Of a stretch of 64,000 bases of DNA, positions 44,623 through 54,036 are shown in pieces. Made by a program: the position numbers and the translations under genes. Source of the stretch: Elusimicrobiota bacterium (GTDB taxonomy: Bacteria; Elusimicrobiota; Endomicrobiia; Endomicrobiales; Endomicrobiaceae); NCBI GenBank assembly GCA_017525905.1, contig JAFXSD010000076.1, forward strand, positions 1 through 64,000. Reading direction: 5' to 3'. Under the pieces are notes generated by a model. The model was not told where the DNA came from and did no database searches. It was given only the letters and a program-made list of their open reading frames with translations. Numbering within the stretch: the stretch's first letter is position 1; each line of letters starts with the position of its first letter.

Positions 44623-45304
44623 AATTTCTCTCCCCAAATATGGCTGTTCCTACTCTTACCATATTTGAACCTTCTTGTATTGCAATTTCAAAATCATCGG
44701 ACATGCCCATCGATAATATGTTAAAATTGCCGTCATTTTTAATTTTTTTTATATTTTCAAAAACATTATAAGCTAACTTAAAATAGGGTCTAACCAACTC
44801 TTTGTCATCAAAATAAGGTGCTATAGTCATTATCCCGCAAATCAAAACATTAGGGCAATTTGCAACGCAATAATCATATATTTCATTAACCTTTTCTTTT
44901 GATGCACCGGACTTTGTTGCTTCAGTTGAAACCTTTAATTCAATTAAACATTTTTGAACCTTTCCGATATCTTTTGCATGTCTGTTTATATCTTTTGCCA
45001 AATCTATACTGTCCAAAGATTGTATTAAATCAAAGTTCAGTACAGCCTTTTTAGCTTTATTTGACTGCAAATGACCGATAAAATGCTTATTTATTCCGTT
45101 CAAACTATTTGAAAGAGCTTCAAACTTAGGTATTGCTTCCTGTATTTTACTTTCGGCAATGTCCGAAATTCCGATATCTATAGCTTGTTTTGCGCAATCC
45201 GCAGAAAAAGTCTTAGTAACGGCAATCAATGTTACTTTTTTGCCGTTTGATGTATTTTCTATTCTTTTTCTTATATCATTAATATTTTTAGCTATACTAT
45301 TCAC
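44612..45304 (-). CDS. PLP homeostasis protein (YggS/YlmE family)
   Basis: The 230-residue single-domain PLP-binding protein has the cofactor lysine in LIAVTKTFSADCAKQ (about residue 31). IGHLQSNKAKKAV and LSMGMSDDFEIAIQEGSNMV with RVGTAIFGER form the phosphate site. The family keeps free pyridoxal phosphate in balance and has no known catalytic activity. The start is GTG, since no ATG occurs in the first part. The promoter at 45318-45346 is so close that the leader would be only a few bases. It begins the operon to ileS. Confidence 0.92.
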   Translation of the reverse strand: MNSIAKNINDIRKRIENTSNGKKVTLIAVTKTFSADCAKQAIDIGISDIAESKIQEAIPKFEALSNSLNGINKHFIGHLQSNKAKKAVLNFDLIQSLDSIDLAKDINRHAKDIGKVQKCLIELKVSTEATKSGASKEKVNEIYDYCVANCPNVLICGIMTIAPYFDDKELVRPYFKLAYNVFENIKKIKNDGNFNILSMGMSDDFEIAIQEGSNMVRVGTAIFGERNYDK

Positions 45305-45317
45305 AATTTATCTTTTT

Positions 45318-45346
45318 ATTATACCATATTTTAGGAAAGTTGTTAA
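45318..45346 (-). promoter_or_regulatory. Promoter of the yggS-proC-DUF167-mtnA-ileS operon
   Basis: On the minus strand TTAACA (45341-45346) and TATAAT (45318-45323) are separated by 17 bases. The -10 element ends only 13 bases before the GTG start, implying a nearly leaderless message. Confidence 0.7.
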
Positions 45347-45433
45347 TAATGTGATTTTAAAGTTGTTCTTTTACTGTTACATAGCTTTCAGACATTGCAA
45401 TGCAGATATACTCTTTATTCTTATTTTGCTTAT

Positions 45434-45462
45434 TTGATTATATCAGAAAAATTGGTTATAAT
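45434..45462 (+). promoter_or_regulatory. Promoter of the membrane-protein gene at 45488
   Basis: TTGATT (45434-45439) and TATAAT (45457-45462) are separated by 17 bases, about 25 bases before the start codon. It diverges from the yggS promoter. Confidence 0.65.
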
Positions 45463-45487
45463 CAAAAAAAGTTTCGGGTGAAAAAAC

Positions 45488-46408
45488 ATGAAATTATTAC
45501 AAGGAACAAAAAAGAAATCTTTAGCCGTTATAATAACGGGATTTATAATATTGTCATGCTTATATTGGATTTTCTTTTCATTTAGTTTCTCAATATTGTT
45601 AAATTATATACTTCTTTCCGTATTTTATGTAACCTGTTACAGATTACGGTTAAAAACATTTGAAAAGAAAGAGCATTTATTATTTGATTACATCGAACAA
45701 TCGGCATTAATTAACACTATATTTTTATTCTTTGTTCTTATATTAAAAACCTTAACCGATACTAACGGTTATAAAAGCATAATTTGGATTTATACTTCAA
45801 TACTTATAATTTTGTTTTTATATTACATTTATAAATTGAAGAAACAAAGAAAGTCCCCGCTTCCAACACAAAAAATTTCATCAACGACAAAAGCAACAAA
45901 CATTTTAATATGTATATTTTTATTATTTGATTTTTTTGTTTACAATTCCGGGAAATTGAGTATTCAGTTGGTTTTATATATGCCTTTTTTATTCCTTATA
46001 CTCACCGTTTTACTCTTTATTTACAAAAAAGTTTTTGCTTTCAGATCTTTTTTTGCATTAATCTTGTTTTGTAATATTTATATGTGTTCAACAGGTTTTA
46101 TTGTTTTAAATTATGCTCTGAACAATTCATTTGCTTTGACAATTTTGTTCCATTTTATGCTCTTTACGGCCGCAAGTTTTATGATACATGCAAACTCGGA
46201 GTTAAGTAAAGATGATGATTTTATATATGCAAAAGAATTTATATTTTTACTTTTTATAAATATAATACTGATTTTTATATCATTAACAAATATATTTGCA
46301 TTTGTTATTCCGCAGATATTTATTAGTTATACATTCTTTATTGCAATTTTATTTATAGCTTATATTCTTTATTACAATTACAAAATTTATATAAATCAAA
46401 ATTTTTGA
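45488..46408 (+). CDS. Polytopic membrane protein of unknown function
   Basis: I do not recognise this 306-residue protein. About nine hydrophobic helices alternate with short polar loops, the largest a Lys/Ser/Thr-rich loop at about residues 118-138 (KKQRKSPLPTQKISSTTKAT). There is no signal peptide motif beyond the first helix. It has its own promoter and ends 61 bases before the DUF4011 helicase, which also has a promoter. Whether the two act together is open. It is not clearly a transporter. Confidence 0.65.
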   Translation: MKLLQGTKKKSLAVIITGFIILSCLYWIFFSFSFSILLNYILLSVFYVTCYRLRLKTFEKKEHLLFDYIEQSALINTIFLFFVLILKTLTDTNGYKSIIWIYTSILIILFLYYIYKLKKQRKSPLPTQKISSTTKATNILICIFLLFDFFVYNSGKLSIQLVLYMPFLFLILTVLLFIYKKVFAFRSFFALILFCNIYMCSTGFIVLNYALNNSFALTILFHFMLFTAASFMIHANSELSKDDDFIYAKEFIFLLFINIILIFISLTNIFAFVIPQIFISYTFFIAILFIAYILYYNYKIYINQNF

Positions 46409-46437
46409 TTGATTTTAACAAATATATTTTTTACAAT
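46409..46437 (+). promoter_or_regulatory. Promoter of the DUF4011 helicase gene
   Basis: TTGATT (46409-46414) and TACAAT (46432-46437) are separated by 17 bases and end 32 bases before the ATG. An ACAAGGA ribosome site lies between. Confidence 0.55.
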
Positions 46438-46469
46438 AAAAATAATATTAAATAAGAACAAGGATTTAT

Positions 46470-49400
46470 ATGTCTGAAACAGAAAAAAATTTAAACTCAA
46501 ACAAAGATGCAATAGAAAAAAGAATTTATAAGTGGAAAGAAAAACTTATAGATTTATCTAAAAGAAACAGATTATTAAATTTTAAATTTTCAAAAACATC
46601 AGCCCTTAGAATTATAGACGAACAACCGCCAGAAATATATAAAACATTAGTTCAAAACTTACAAACATTTGAATTTTCACCTATAAAAGAAACGGAAGAA
46701 CAAAATTCTTCAGAACAATTAAACGACTCAATGGAATTTAATGCCTCGGAATTTAAAGAACGATTAACCGAAAAACATTCCGACAAATATTTACAAACGA
46801 AACTTCCTGTTCAAGACTTAAATAAAGTTTTAAGCAAAATAAGTTCTACTGCCAAAAATACGGCTGCCGATTTAGGCTATAACGTTTTGTTTTTAGCTTT
46901 GGGAAGTATATTGTGGTATGAAAAAGATAACAGTTCGGAATGTATGGAAGCTCCTGTCCTTTTGGTTCCTGTAGAAATAAAAAGAAAATCCATAGGGCAA
47001 CCCTACACAATAAAGTATACGGAAGATTCCGTTATATTAAACCCGGCATTAATACTTAAACTGAAAAGGGAGTTCGGAATAAATTTGGAAGATATAAATC
47101 TTGAAGAAGATTTTGATCCAATCGAGGTTTTTATTAAAATTCAAAATAAAATTAAAACCAAATCCCGTTGGAAACTTCTAAACAATATATATGTAGGACT
47201 CTTTTCTTTCGCAAAATTTGTTATGTATAAAGATTTGGAAGAATATCAATACATAATAAAGCAAAATAAATTTGTGGAAACTATTTGCGGATTGAATAAT
47301 GAAAAACAAATTCCTATAGAAGATATCTGCCCTATAGAAGAACTGGACAAAATTGTTCATCCTCACGGGACATATCAAATTTTAGATGCCGATTCTTCAC
47401 AACAACAAGCAATACAAGTTGTTAAAAACGGAAATAATCTTGTAATAGAAGGTCCTCCGGGAACAGGAAAAAGTCAAACGATATCAAATATGATAGGTGA
47501 ACTTTTGGCTCAAAACAAAAAAGTTTTATTTGTAAGCCAAAAAATTGCCGCTTTGGAAGTAGTTAAAAACAGATTGACTGCAAACGGACTTGCGCCTTTT
47601 TGTTTGGAGCTGCACAGCAATAAAACAAACAGGAAAACGGTTTTGACGGAACTTTCAAATACTCTCGATTATAAATTTACGGGAAATTACGATTCTCAAA
47701 GTTTGTCAAAAATATTAGAAGATATAAAAGCTTTAAAAATTTACTCTAAAGAGTTACATGCTCCTGCGGGAACATTAAAATATTCTCCATATAAAGCAAT
47801 AGGTACAGTATTGGATAACAGCCACATTCCCGATTTCAGATATATATTTAAAGATTACGATAAATGGACAAAAGAAGATTTGTCTGCAAAAAAAGAGCTT
47901 TTTGCCAATACAACGGAAACACTGAAAAAACTTGGTAATCCCAAAGATTTTGCTTGGTATGGTACACAAATAAGAGAAATTTCTCTCGAACAAAAAATAA
48001 AATTAAAAAATGAAACGGATTCTCTTATACAAAATATCAGTGAACTGGAAAACAATATTGATTTTTTGTGTAAAGAACTTTCGTTAAATAAAGTTACAAA
48101 AATTTCGGAAACAGAAAAATTTTTAGAAACAGCATGCACAATTTTAAATATTCCCCCCTCGGTCTTACCTTACATAGAAGATAAAAATTTAAAATTGGAA
48201 GAAAATGTTAAACTTGTTTGCGAGAACACGAAACAATTTAATCTCTACAAAAACAGAATAAAAGAAAACTATAATCCAACTATTTTAAATCAAGATATAG
48301 ACGATTTAATATCAAACTTATCGTTATATAAAGATAATTTTGTAAAAAAATTATTTTTTAAATTCAGCAAAGAATATAAAACTTTTGATAAATTTTTCAT
48401 TAATGGTTACAAACCGGGTTTTAATAAACTTCTTTACGATTTAAATAATTTAAAACAGTTAAATATTTGTGCGGATAAACTTACACAATGCGACAGTATA
48501 GGAACCGTTCTTTATTCAACTTTTTGGGATAAAAATAATCCCGACGAAGAAAATATAATAAAACTCAGTAAACAGTTTTTAAATTTCAAAGAGCTTATAA
48601 GCACACAAACTGTTTTCGCACAAAACATTTTGGAAAAAATAAAAGGAAACAAAATAAATTATGTAAAGACCAAAGAAGTTATCGATTTAATAAATGTAAA
48701 GCAAACAGCAATAAAAAATAATTTCGATATTATTACCGACATATTGAAATTTGATTGGGATAAAGCTTTTTCCTGTAAATATACGGATATTGATTTTGAT
48801 ATTTTGAAGAAAAGATTTTCTTCCATATCCGAAAAAGCGGACGATTTGACACTGTGGATAAAATTCTTAAATTTAAAAGATAAAATAAAACAGGAAAACC
48901 TGCAGGAATTTTGGGACAAATGTTCTGAAGCGAACTTATCTTTAGATGATTATTCCGTTGCACTTGAAACACAATTTTTAAGAATATGGTTAACCGGATA
49001 CGTATTCGAAAACAACGAAATATTAAAACAGTTTAATTCTTTGGAACAAGACGATCTGATTAAAGAATTCAGAAATCTTGATAAACAGCAAATCGTTTCC
49101 GCAAAAGACAGACTGGCAACACAATTGGCCACAAATATAAATTATGCAAAAAGAGAATACTCTCAGGAAGTTTCCGAATTAAAAAGGCAATGCAAACTTC
49201 AACGAATAAGAAAATCTTTAAGACAAATTATCCGCACAATTCCGCATTTATTCTTGGAATTAAAACCTTGTTTAATGATGAGTCCGACAACGGTTGCACA
49301 ACTGTTAGATCCGAACATGTTTCATTTCGATGTTGTAATATTCGATGAAGCCAGCCAATTAACAACGGAAGATTGTATCGGGTCCATAATAAGAGGTTCA

Positions 49401-50564
49401 AAACTTGTTGTTACGGGAGACACAAAGCAGTTGCCGCCGACATCTTTCTTTAAAACAGTTGTTGAAAACGAAGAAGAAGAAATTGACGACGAGCAAATAC
49501 AAGAAACAGAGAGAGAAGATTTGGACAGTATTCTTGATGAATGCACAACTTCCGGGTTCCCGCAATGTATGTTGAAATGGCATTACAGAAGCAAAGATGA
49601 ACATTTAATTGCTTTTTCAAATAAACATTTATATCGTGAACTTTTTACTTTCCCTAATTGTATTGAAACATCAGACACCTTAGGTGTAAAATTCATGTAT
49701 CACCAACCCACACAGGCAACAAAAGAAGAAATGTGTTTGGAAGAAGCAAAAATAGTTGCACAAGCGGTTATGCAACATGCAAAAAAACATCCTAACATGT
49801 CATTAGGTGTTGCAACATTAAACATTAAACAAAAAAGTTTAATTGAAAATGAAATTGAAAAATTAAGAGAAGAAGATTCTTCCTGCGAAGATTTTTTTAA
49901 TAATGCGGGGCAGGAATATTTCTTTGTTAAAAACCTGGAATCCGTTCAAGGTGATGAAAGAGATGTTATTATGATAAGCGTAGGATATTTTAAAGGTAAA
50001 AACGGTATTCTTTCAATGAATTTCGGTCCTATAAATCAAGACGGCGGAGAAAGAAGACTTAATGTTTTGGTTACAAGAGCAAGATATATGATACAAGTGT
50101 TCAGCGGAATTAAAGCTTCCGATTTTAATATCGAAAAGACAAGCAGTATGGGTGTAAAACTTTTACAAGCATATTTGGATTTTGCACAAAGAGGAGAACA
50201 GGCAATTAATCAAGTTCCCAAACAAGATGATACGAATAATTTCGGTTCTCCTTTTGAAGAGTCTGTTTATAAAGCTTTGACAGAAAAAGGCTATTTAGTA
50301 ACACCTCAAGTAGGTTGTTCGAATTACAAAATAGATTTGGCCGTCAGAGATAAAAACAATCCCAATAAATTCCTGATAGGAATTGAATGTGACGGTCCTG
50401 CTTACAATTCCTGTGCAACAATAAGAGACAGAGACAGATTAAGACAAGAAGTATTGGAAAGACTCGGTTGGAAAATGTATAGAATTTGGTCTGCGGATTG
50501 GTTTAAAAACCCGAAAGCTCAATTGGAAAAACTTACAAAATTCATAGATGAAACAAAAAATTAA
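46470..50564 (+). CDS. DUF4011 superfamily 1 helicase with C-terminal Vsr-like nuclease (Hhe-like, putative defence)
   Basis: The 1364-residue protein starts with a DUF4011 signature (YKWKEKLIDLSKRNRLLNF, about residues 20-38). A superfamily 1 helicase follows: Walker A IEGPPGTGKSQT (about 326-337), a long helical insert, FDEASQLTTEDCIG (motif II) and VTGDTKQLPPTSFF (motif III). LESVQGDERDVIMISVGY and NVLVTRARYMIQVF are motifs V and VI. The C-terminus has a PD-(D/E)XK/Vsr-like nuclease: FEESVYKALTEKGY, YKIDLAVRDK, then IGIECDGPAYNS and RDRLRQEVLERLGW. The order DUF4011-helicase-Vsr matches the antiphage protein reported as Hhe. No other defence gene is adjacent. Confidence 0.88.
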   Translation: MSETEKNLNSNKDAIEKRIYKWKEKLIDLSKRNRLLNFKFSKTSALRIIDEQPPEIYKTLVQNLQTFEFSPIKETEEQNSSEQLNDSMEFNASEFKERLTEKHSDKYLQTKLPVQDLNKVLSKISSTAKNTAADLGYNVLFLALGSILWYEKDNSSECMEAPVLLVPVEIKRKSIGQPYTIKYTEDSVILNPALILKLKREFGINLEDINLEEDFDPIEVFIKIQNKIKTKSRWKLLNNIYVGLFSFAKFVMYKDLEEYQYIIKQNKFVETICGLNNEKQIPIEDICPIEELDKIVHPHGTYQILDADSSQQQAIQVVKNGNNLVIEGPPGTGKSQTISNMIGELLAQNKKVLFVSQKIAALEVVKNRLTANGLAPFCLELHSNKTNRKTVLTELSNTLDYKFTGNYDSQSLSKILEDIKALKIYSKELHAPAGTLKYSPYKAIGTVLDNSHIPDFRYIFKDYDKWTKEDLSAKKELFANTTETLKKLGNPKDFAWYGTQIREISLEQKIKLKNETDSLIQNISELENNIDFLCKELSLNKVTKISETEKFLETACTILNIPPSVLPYIEDKNLKLEENVKLVCENTKQFNLYKNRIKENYNPTILNQDIDDLISNLSLYKDNFVKKLFFKFSKEYKTFDKFFINGYKPGFNKLLYDLNNLKQLNICADKLTQCDSIGTVLYSTFWDKNNPDEENIIKLSKQFLNFKELISTQTVFAQNILEKIKGNKINYVKTKEVIDLINVKQTAIKNNFDIITDILKFDWDKAFSCKYTDIDFDILKKRFSSISEKADDLTLWIKFLNLKDKIKQENLQEFWDKCSEANLSLDDYSVALETQFLRIWLTGYVFENNEILKQFNSLEQDDLIKEFRNLDKQQIVSAKDRLATQLATNINYAKREYSQEVSELKRQCKLQRIRKSLRQIIRTIPHLFLELKPCLMMSPTTVAQLLDPNMFHFDVVIFDEASQLTTEDCIGSIIRGSKLVVTGDTKQLPPTSFFKTVVENEEEEIDDEQIQETEREDLDSILDECTTSGFPQCMLKWHYRSKDEHLIAFSNKHLYRELFTFPNCIETSDTLGVKFMYHQPTQATKEEMCLEEAKIVAQAVMQHAKKHPNMSLGVATLNIKQKSLIENEIEKLREEDSSCEDFFNNAGQEYFFVKNLESVQGDERDVIMISVGYFKGKNGILSMNFGPINQDGGERRLNVLVTRARYMIQVFSGIKASDFNIEKTSSMGVKLLQAYLDFAQRGEQAINQVPKQDDTNNFGSPFEESVYKALTEKGYLVTPQVGCSNYKIDLAVRDKNNPNKFLIGIECDGPAYNSCATIRDRDRLRQEVLERLGWKMYRIWSADWFKNPKAQLEKLTKFIDETKN

Positions 50565-50575
50565 AATTATGCTTT

Positions 50576-51076
50576 ATGAATATTAAAAATTTTGTAACAG
50601 CTATAATATTAATTATGTTTTTTGCATTGCCTGCAATGGCAGATGTTGTTTGGCCCGCTCTTTATGTTGCAAGAGGAATGTTAAGCATAAAAGTAATTAT
50701 ATTAGGCTTAATTATTGAACTGTTCTTCGTAAAATATTTCACTAAAGTTGATTGGAAACAAGCTGCAAAAGTTACAATTTTAATGAATTTAATCACAACA
50801 ATTATTGGAATAATATTTATTCCGATATCCGGCCTTGCGGCTGAACTCGTTTTTGATTTTGCATTCCATGCTTATGATAAATTCGGTATAGGAACTTTTC
50901 ATTGGAGCCATTGGCTTACCACATATTTTCTTGTTGTAATTATAAACACAATCATAGAAGGTTTATTTATAAAACTGATATTAAAAATAAAATTTACAAA
51001 AACACTCTGGTGGCTGTTAACAGCAAATGCTCTAAGTGTTTTTGTTTGTTTTTTATTTTATGTTGTAAATTTGTAA
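50576..51076 (+). CDS. Small membrane protein of unknown function
   Basis: The 166-residue protein has an N-terminal signal-like helix (VTAIILIMFFALPAMAD) and four further hydrophobic helices (about residues 38-53, 64-90, 112-135 and 143-164). I do not recognise the family. It begins 11 bases after the helicase stop, so the two are probably co-transcribed. No convincing ribosome site precedes its ATG, which hints at translational coupling. Function is not inferable. Confidence 0.6.
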   Translation: MNIKNFVTAIILIMFFALPAMADVVWPALYVARGMLSIKVIILGLIIELFFVKYFTKVDWKQAAKVTILMNLITTIIGIIFIPISGLAAELVFDFAFHAYDKFGIGTFHWSHWLTTYFLVVIINTIIEGLFIKLILKIKFTKTLWWLLTANALSVFVCFLFYVVNL

Positions 51077-51114
51077 CCTAATTACACTCCATATAAAAAA
51101 ACAAAATTTTTATG

Positions 51115-51120
51115 TATAAT
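51115..51120 (+). promoter_or_regulatory. -10 element of the lipoprotein gene
   Basis: A perfect TATAAT lies 28 bases before the lipoprotein ATG, with TTTTAGGAGAAG as ribosome site after it. No good -35 is visible. Confidence 0.4.
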
Positions 51121-51148
51121 ATCCGTTAATAAATTTTAGGAGAAGAAA

Positions 51149-51772
51149 ATGAATAAAATTATTGTAGTCACTGCATTATTTTTTGTGGCATTAACATTTG
51201 TTTCTTGCCAAAATAAACAAACAACCATTGAAGAACAAAATACAAGCTCAACTATCACAAATTCCGCAAACGAAGATGTTTCAACAACATCGGAAGTTGA
51301 AAAAGAAATAACTTATTTCCCCGCCATTGAACGATACTTGGTAAACGAATGCGGCAGCAAATATCTTGAAGGGCAATACTGTGTTCCTTTCCAAACAGTT
51401 GTTGCCGTAGATGAACGAAACGAAGAAGATATTTTGGTTTGGGGTGATTTTTGGGTTTTCAATTATAATTTAGCAGGAGATACGCTTGAAACCGTATCCG
51501 GAGGAAGTCATCCGGGCCTTATGCATATAAAGCAAACAGATACCGGTTTTGAAGTAACTGCGTTTGACCAAGTAGAAGACGGTTCAAGATATATGCCGAG
51601 CGCCAAGAGAATTTTCGGTGACAAATACGATGCATTTCAAGCTATCAACAGCGACGAAATAAGACGAGAAAAACACAGAGCTGAAGTTTTGGCGCATTAT
51701 GTAAAAAAACACGAAATTCCGGCAACAAAATATAAAGATTACGGTTGGCCGGCAAAAAACCTGGAAGAATAA
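51149..51772 (+). CDS. Lipoprotein of unknown function
   Basis: The 207-residue protein has a lipoprotein signal peptide with lipobox FVSC (Cys about residue 20). A Ser/Thr/Glu-rich linker follows (NKQTTIEEQNTSSTITNSAN). The mature domain (about 50-207) includes ILVWGDFWVFNYNLAGDTLE, SGGSHPGLMHIKQTDTGFEV and FDQVEDGSRYMPSAKRIFGD. The fold looks like a small alpha/beta NTF2-like or cystatin-like domain, but I cannot name a family with certainty. A strong AGGAGAAG site supports the start. Confidence 0.75.
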   Translation: MNKIIVVTALFFVALTFVSCQNKQTTIEEQNTSSTITNSANEDVSTTSEVEKEITYFPAIERYLVNECGSKYLEGQYCVPFQTVVAVDERNEEDILVWGDFWVFNYNLAGDTLETVSGGSHPGLMHIKQTDTGFEVTAFDQVEDGSRYMPSAKRIFGDKYDAFQAINSDEIRREKHRAEVLAHYVKKHEIPATKYKDYGWPAKNLEE

Positions 51773-51796
51773 ATACAGAAAATTTTAAAGGTAATC

Positions 51797-52744
51797 TTAT
51801 TTTTCAAATAAAGATTTGTTTGGAAAATATTGTTCCAAAAAATTTATTGCTCTTTTTCTGTCGGCATCAGTAGAAAATTCCGTATCGTTTAAGCAAAAAA
51901 GCTTAATACGGGAATTCTTTTGTACATTATATTGCTTTGCATATGACGACAAAAATTTAGAATCTCTCAGTTTGTTATAAATTTTTATTGCCAGTCTGTT
52001 TAGAAATGACGGAAGTCTGTACAAATTATAAAATTTCATTTTTGAATGACCTGTATAAAAAGAATAACAGGACCAAACAATTCTTCTTATATTATTTTTA
52101 TCTCTAAACTTACTGTAAATTGTTTTTTTAAAATCGTCTTCAAATTCTTTTATACACTTAATTACATCCGGTTTATAATAAGCATCTATATTGTGATTTT
52201 CTTTATACGGTAAACAAACATTAAATTTTTTTGAAAACTTGTCTAACGAATTTTTCACAAAAACCTCATACAAGCATTTCGGTTCTGCTTTCGGATTGAA
52301 ATTTTTTCTAAGTCTTATAATCGGATATCCTTTTTTATCGAAAAAAAAGTTTTCGGTAACTTTGTTTGCAAAAAACATATCGTCATTGGCATACAAAAAC
52401 CGATCGGATAAATTCGGTATATTCGGTATGCAGGCTTCTATAGCAAGTGTATTGAAGGTCGGTAATGCATCCGACGGAAAAATATCTTTATGATTTACAA
52501 GATTTATTTTCGGATGGTTTAAATTCAGCCATTGAGGAATTTGTCCGTTTGTAACAAGAAATATTTTATTTATAAAACCCGCATTTGTCTCTACGGATCT
52601 TAACAAATATCTAAGTTCGCCGTTATCTTTGAATCTTACATTGAACAAAGCTTGCTTATCTGTATCATCAGAACTATATTTAGCTCTTTCTTTTTGAAGA
52701 TTTTCATCTTCGCATACCCATGGAATAACCAAATCTATTTTCAT
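51797..52744 (-). CDS. Stealth-family sugar-phosphate transferase
   Basis: The 315-residue protein has the Stealth conserved regions. CR1 is KIDLVIPWVCEDE at the start, and CR2 runs from ELRYLLRSVETNAGFINKIF through FLYANDDMFFAN. A CR3-like part is NIRRIVWSCYSFYTGHSKMK. Stealth proteins transfer sugar-1-phosphates from UDP-sugars onto capsule or surface glycans. The usual WVDGxD of CR1 is WVCEDE here. It is a lone leftward gene between rightward blocks. It may decorate the glycan built by the 24035-31999 cluster (inference). Confidence 0.87.
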   Translation of the reverse strand: MKIDLVIPWVCEDENLQKERAKYSSDDTDKQALFNVRFKDNGELRYLLRSVETNAGFINKIFLVTNGQIPQWLNLNHPKINLVNHKDIFPSDALPTFNTLAIEACIPNIPNLSDRFLYANDDMFFANKVTENFFFDKKGYPIIRLRKNFNPKAEPKCLYEVFVKNSLDKFSKKFNVCLPYKENHNIDAYYKPDVIKCIKEFEDDFKKTIYSKFRDKNNIRRIVWSCYSFYTGHSKMKFYNLYRLPSFLNRLAIKIYNKLRDSKFLSSYAKQYNVQKNSRIKLFCLNDTEFSTDADRKRAINFLEQYFPNKSLFEK

Positions 52745-52916
52745 ATTTATTTTCTTTTTCCCTTACAGGAATTATACTACTTTCACCGGTTTTTGTAAAA
52801 AGTATATAAAAAAGCTCCTGTTATCGAATCTTGAATGTATAAATTTTCATTGCATTTTTTTTGTATATTTTATAAACTTATTCAACTTGATATTTTTATC
52901 AATAATAAGAGATAAA

Positions 52917-54020
52917 ATGAAAATACAAACACCTTACTATTTTATTGAAGAAAAAAAACTATTGGAAAACATGAAAAAGATCGCTTTTATAAGAGAGCAA
53001 TCCGGCGCAAAATTCGTGTTGGCTTTAAAATGTTTTTCCACTTGGTGTGTTTTTGATTTGATGTCCAAATATATGGACGGGACAACAAGCAGTGCTTTGT
53101 ATGAAGCAAAACTCGGATATGAAAAATTCGGTAAAGAAGTTCATGCTTATTCGGTTGCATACCCGAAAGAAGAAATTTTGGAATTAAAAAAGTTTGCCGA
53201 CAAAATAATTTTCAATTCGATATCTCAATTAAAAAGATTTTATCCGTTGGTAAAAAATAAAAATTTAGGAATAAGAGTTAACCCTAAAATAAGTTACAGT
53301 CATTTTGATTTGGCAGATCCTGCAAGAAAGAATTCCAGACTCGGAGTAATAAATAAAAAAGATATTTTAGACAATTTGGATAAAATAAACGGACTTATGT
53401 TCCACTTCAACTGTGAAAACGAAGATGTGGACAATTTGGAACAATCTCTAAATTACATCGGCAAAAATTATTCAAAGATGTTACAAAAAGTTGAATGGGT
53501 AAGTTTCGGCGGCGGAATTTATTTTACAAAAGATGGTTATAATATAAAAAAATTTTGTAAAATATTAAGAGATTTTTCAAAAAAATATAATGTGCAGATT
53601 TATTTGGAACCCGGTGAATCTTCGATAACGATGAGTGCAAAACTTGTTACATCCGTTTTGGATATTACACATAACGGTAAAGATATTGCGGTGATAGATT
53701 CTTCGACGGAAGCACATATGTTGGATTTGTTGACTTATCATACTCCCGCAAAAATGGCTGAGCAAAAAAATGCGAAGTATGAATATATTGTTGCCGGAAG
53801 AACCTGTTTGGCGGGTGATATTTTCGGAACATATAAATTTACAAAACCGTTAAAAACAGGCGACAAAATTATATTTGAAGATGCTGCCGGATACAGTATG
53901 GTAAAAATGAACTGGTTTAACGGTGTACCGATGCCGTCTATAGTAGTGAAAAGACTTAACGGAAAAATTGAAGTCGTAAAAAGTTTTAAATATAAAGATT
54001 TTGTAAGCAATTTATCTTGA
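52917..54020 (+). CDS. nspC: Carboxynorspermidine/carboxyspermidine decarboxylase
   Basis: The 367-residue alanine-racemase-fold PLP enzyme decarboxylates carboxyspermidine. The cofactor lysine is in FVLALKCFSTW (about residue 32). MFHFNCENEDVDNLEQSL, VSFGGGIYFTKDGYN and YLEPGESSIT are NspC signatures, and RTCLAGDIFGTYKF carries the active-site Cys. I place the start at 52917-52919 (MKIQTPYYFIEE) because AAGAGA lies just upstream; an in-frame ATG ten codons earlier adds an unrelated stretch. It is followed at once by its partner dehydrogenase. Confidence 0.93.
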   Translation: MKIQTPYYFIEEKKLLENMKKIAFIREQSGAKFVLALKCFSTWCVFDLMSKYMDGTTSSALYEAKLGYEKFGKEVHAYSVAYPKEEILELKKFADKIIFNSISQLKRFYPLVKNKNLGIRVNPKISYSHFDLADPARKNSRLGVINKKDILDNLDKINGLMFHFNCENEDVDNLEQSLNYIGKNYSKMLQKVEWVSFGGGIYFTKDGYNIKKFCKILRDFSKKYNVQIYLEPGESSITMSAKLVTSVLDITHNGKDIAVIDSSTEAHMLDLLTYHTPAKMAEQKNAKYEYIVAGRTCLAGDIFGTYKFTKPLKTGDKIIFEDAAGYSMVKMNWFNGVPMPSIVVKRLNGKIEVVKSFKYKDFVSNLS

Positions 54021-54036
54021 GGAGGCGGTGCTTGAA

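Noticed and set aside
46470-50564. Type I restriction or UvrD/RecB-type helicase
   Set aside because: The DUF4011 start, the DEAS motif II and the Vsr-like end fit the DUF4011 helicase group better than HsdR, UvrD or RecB.
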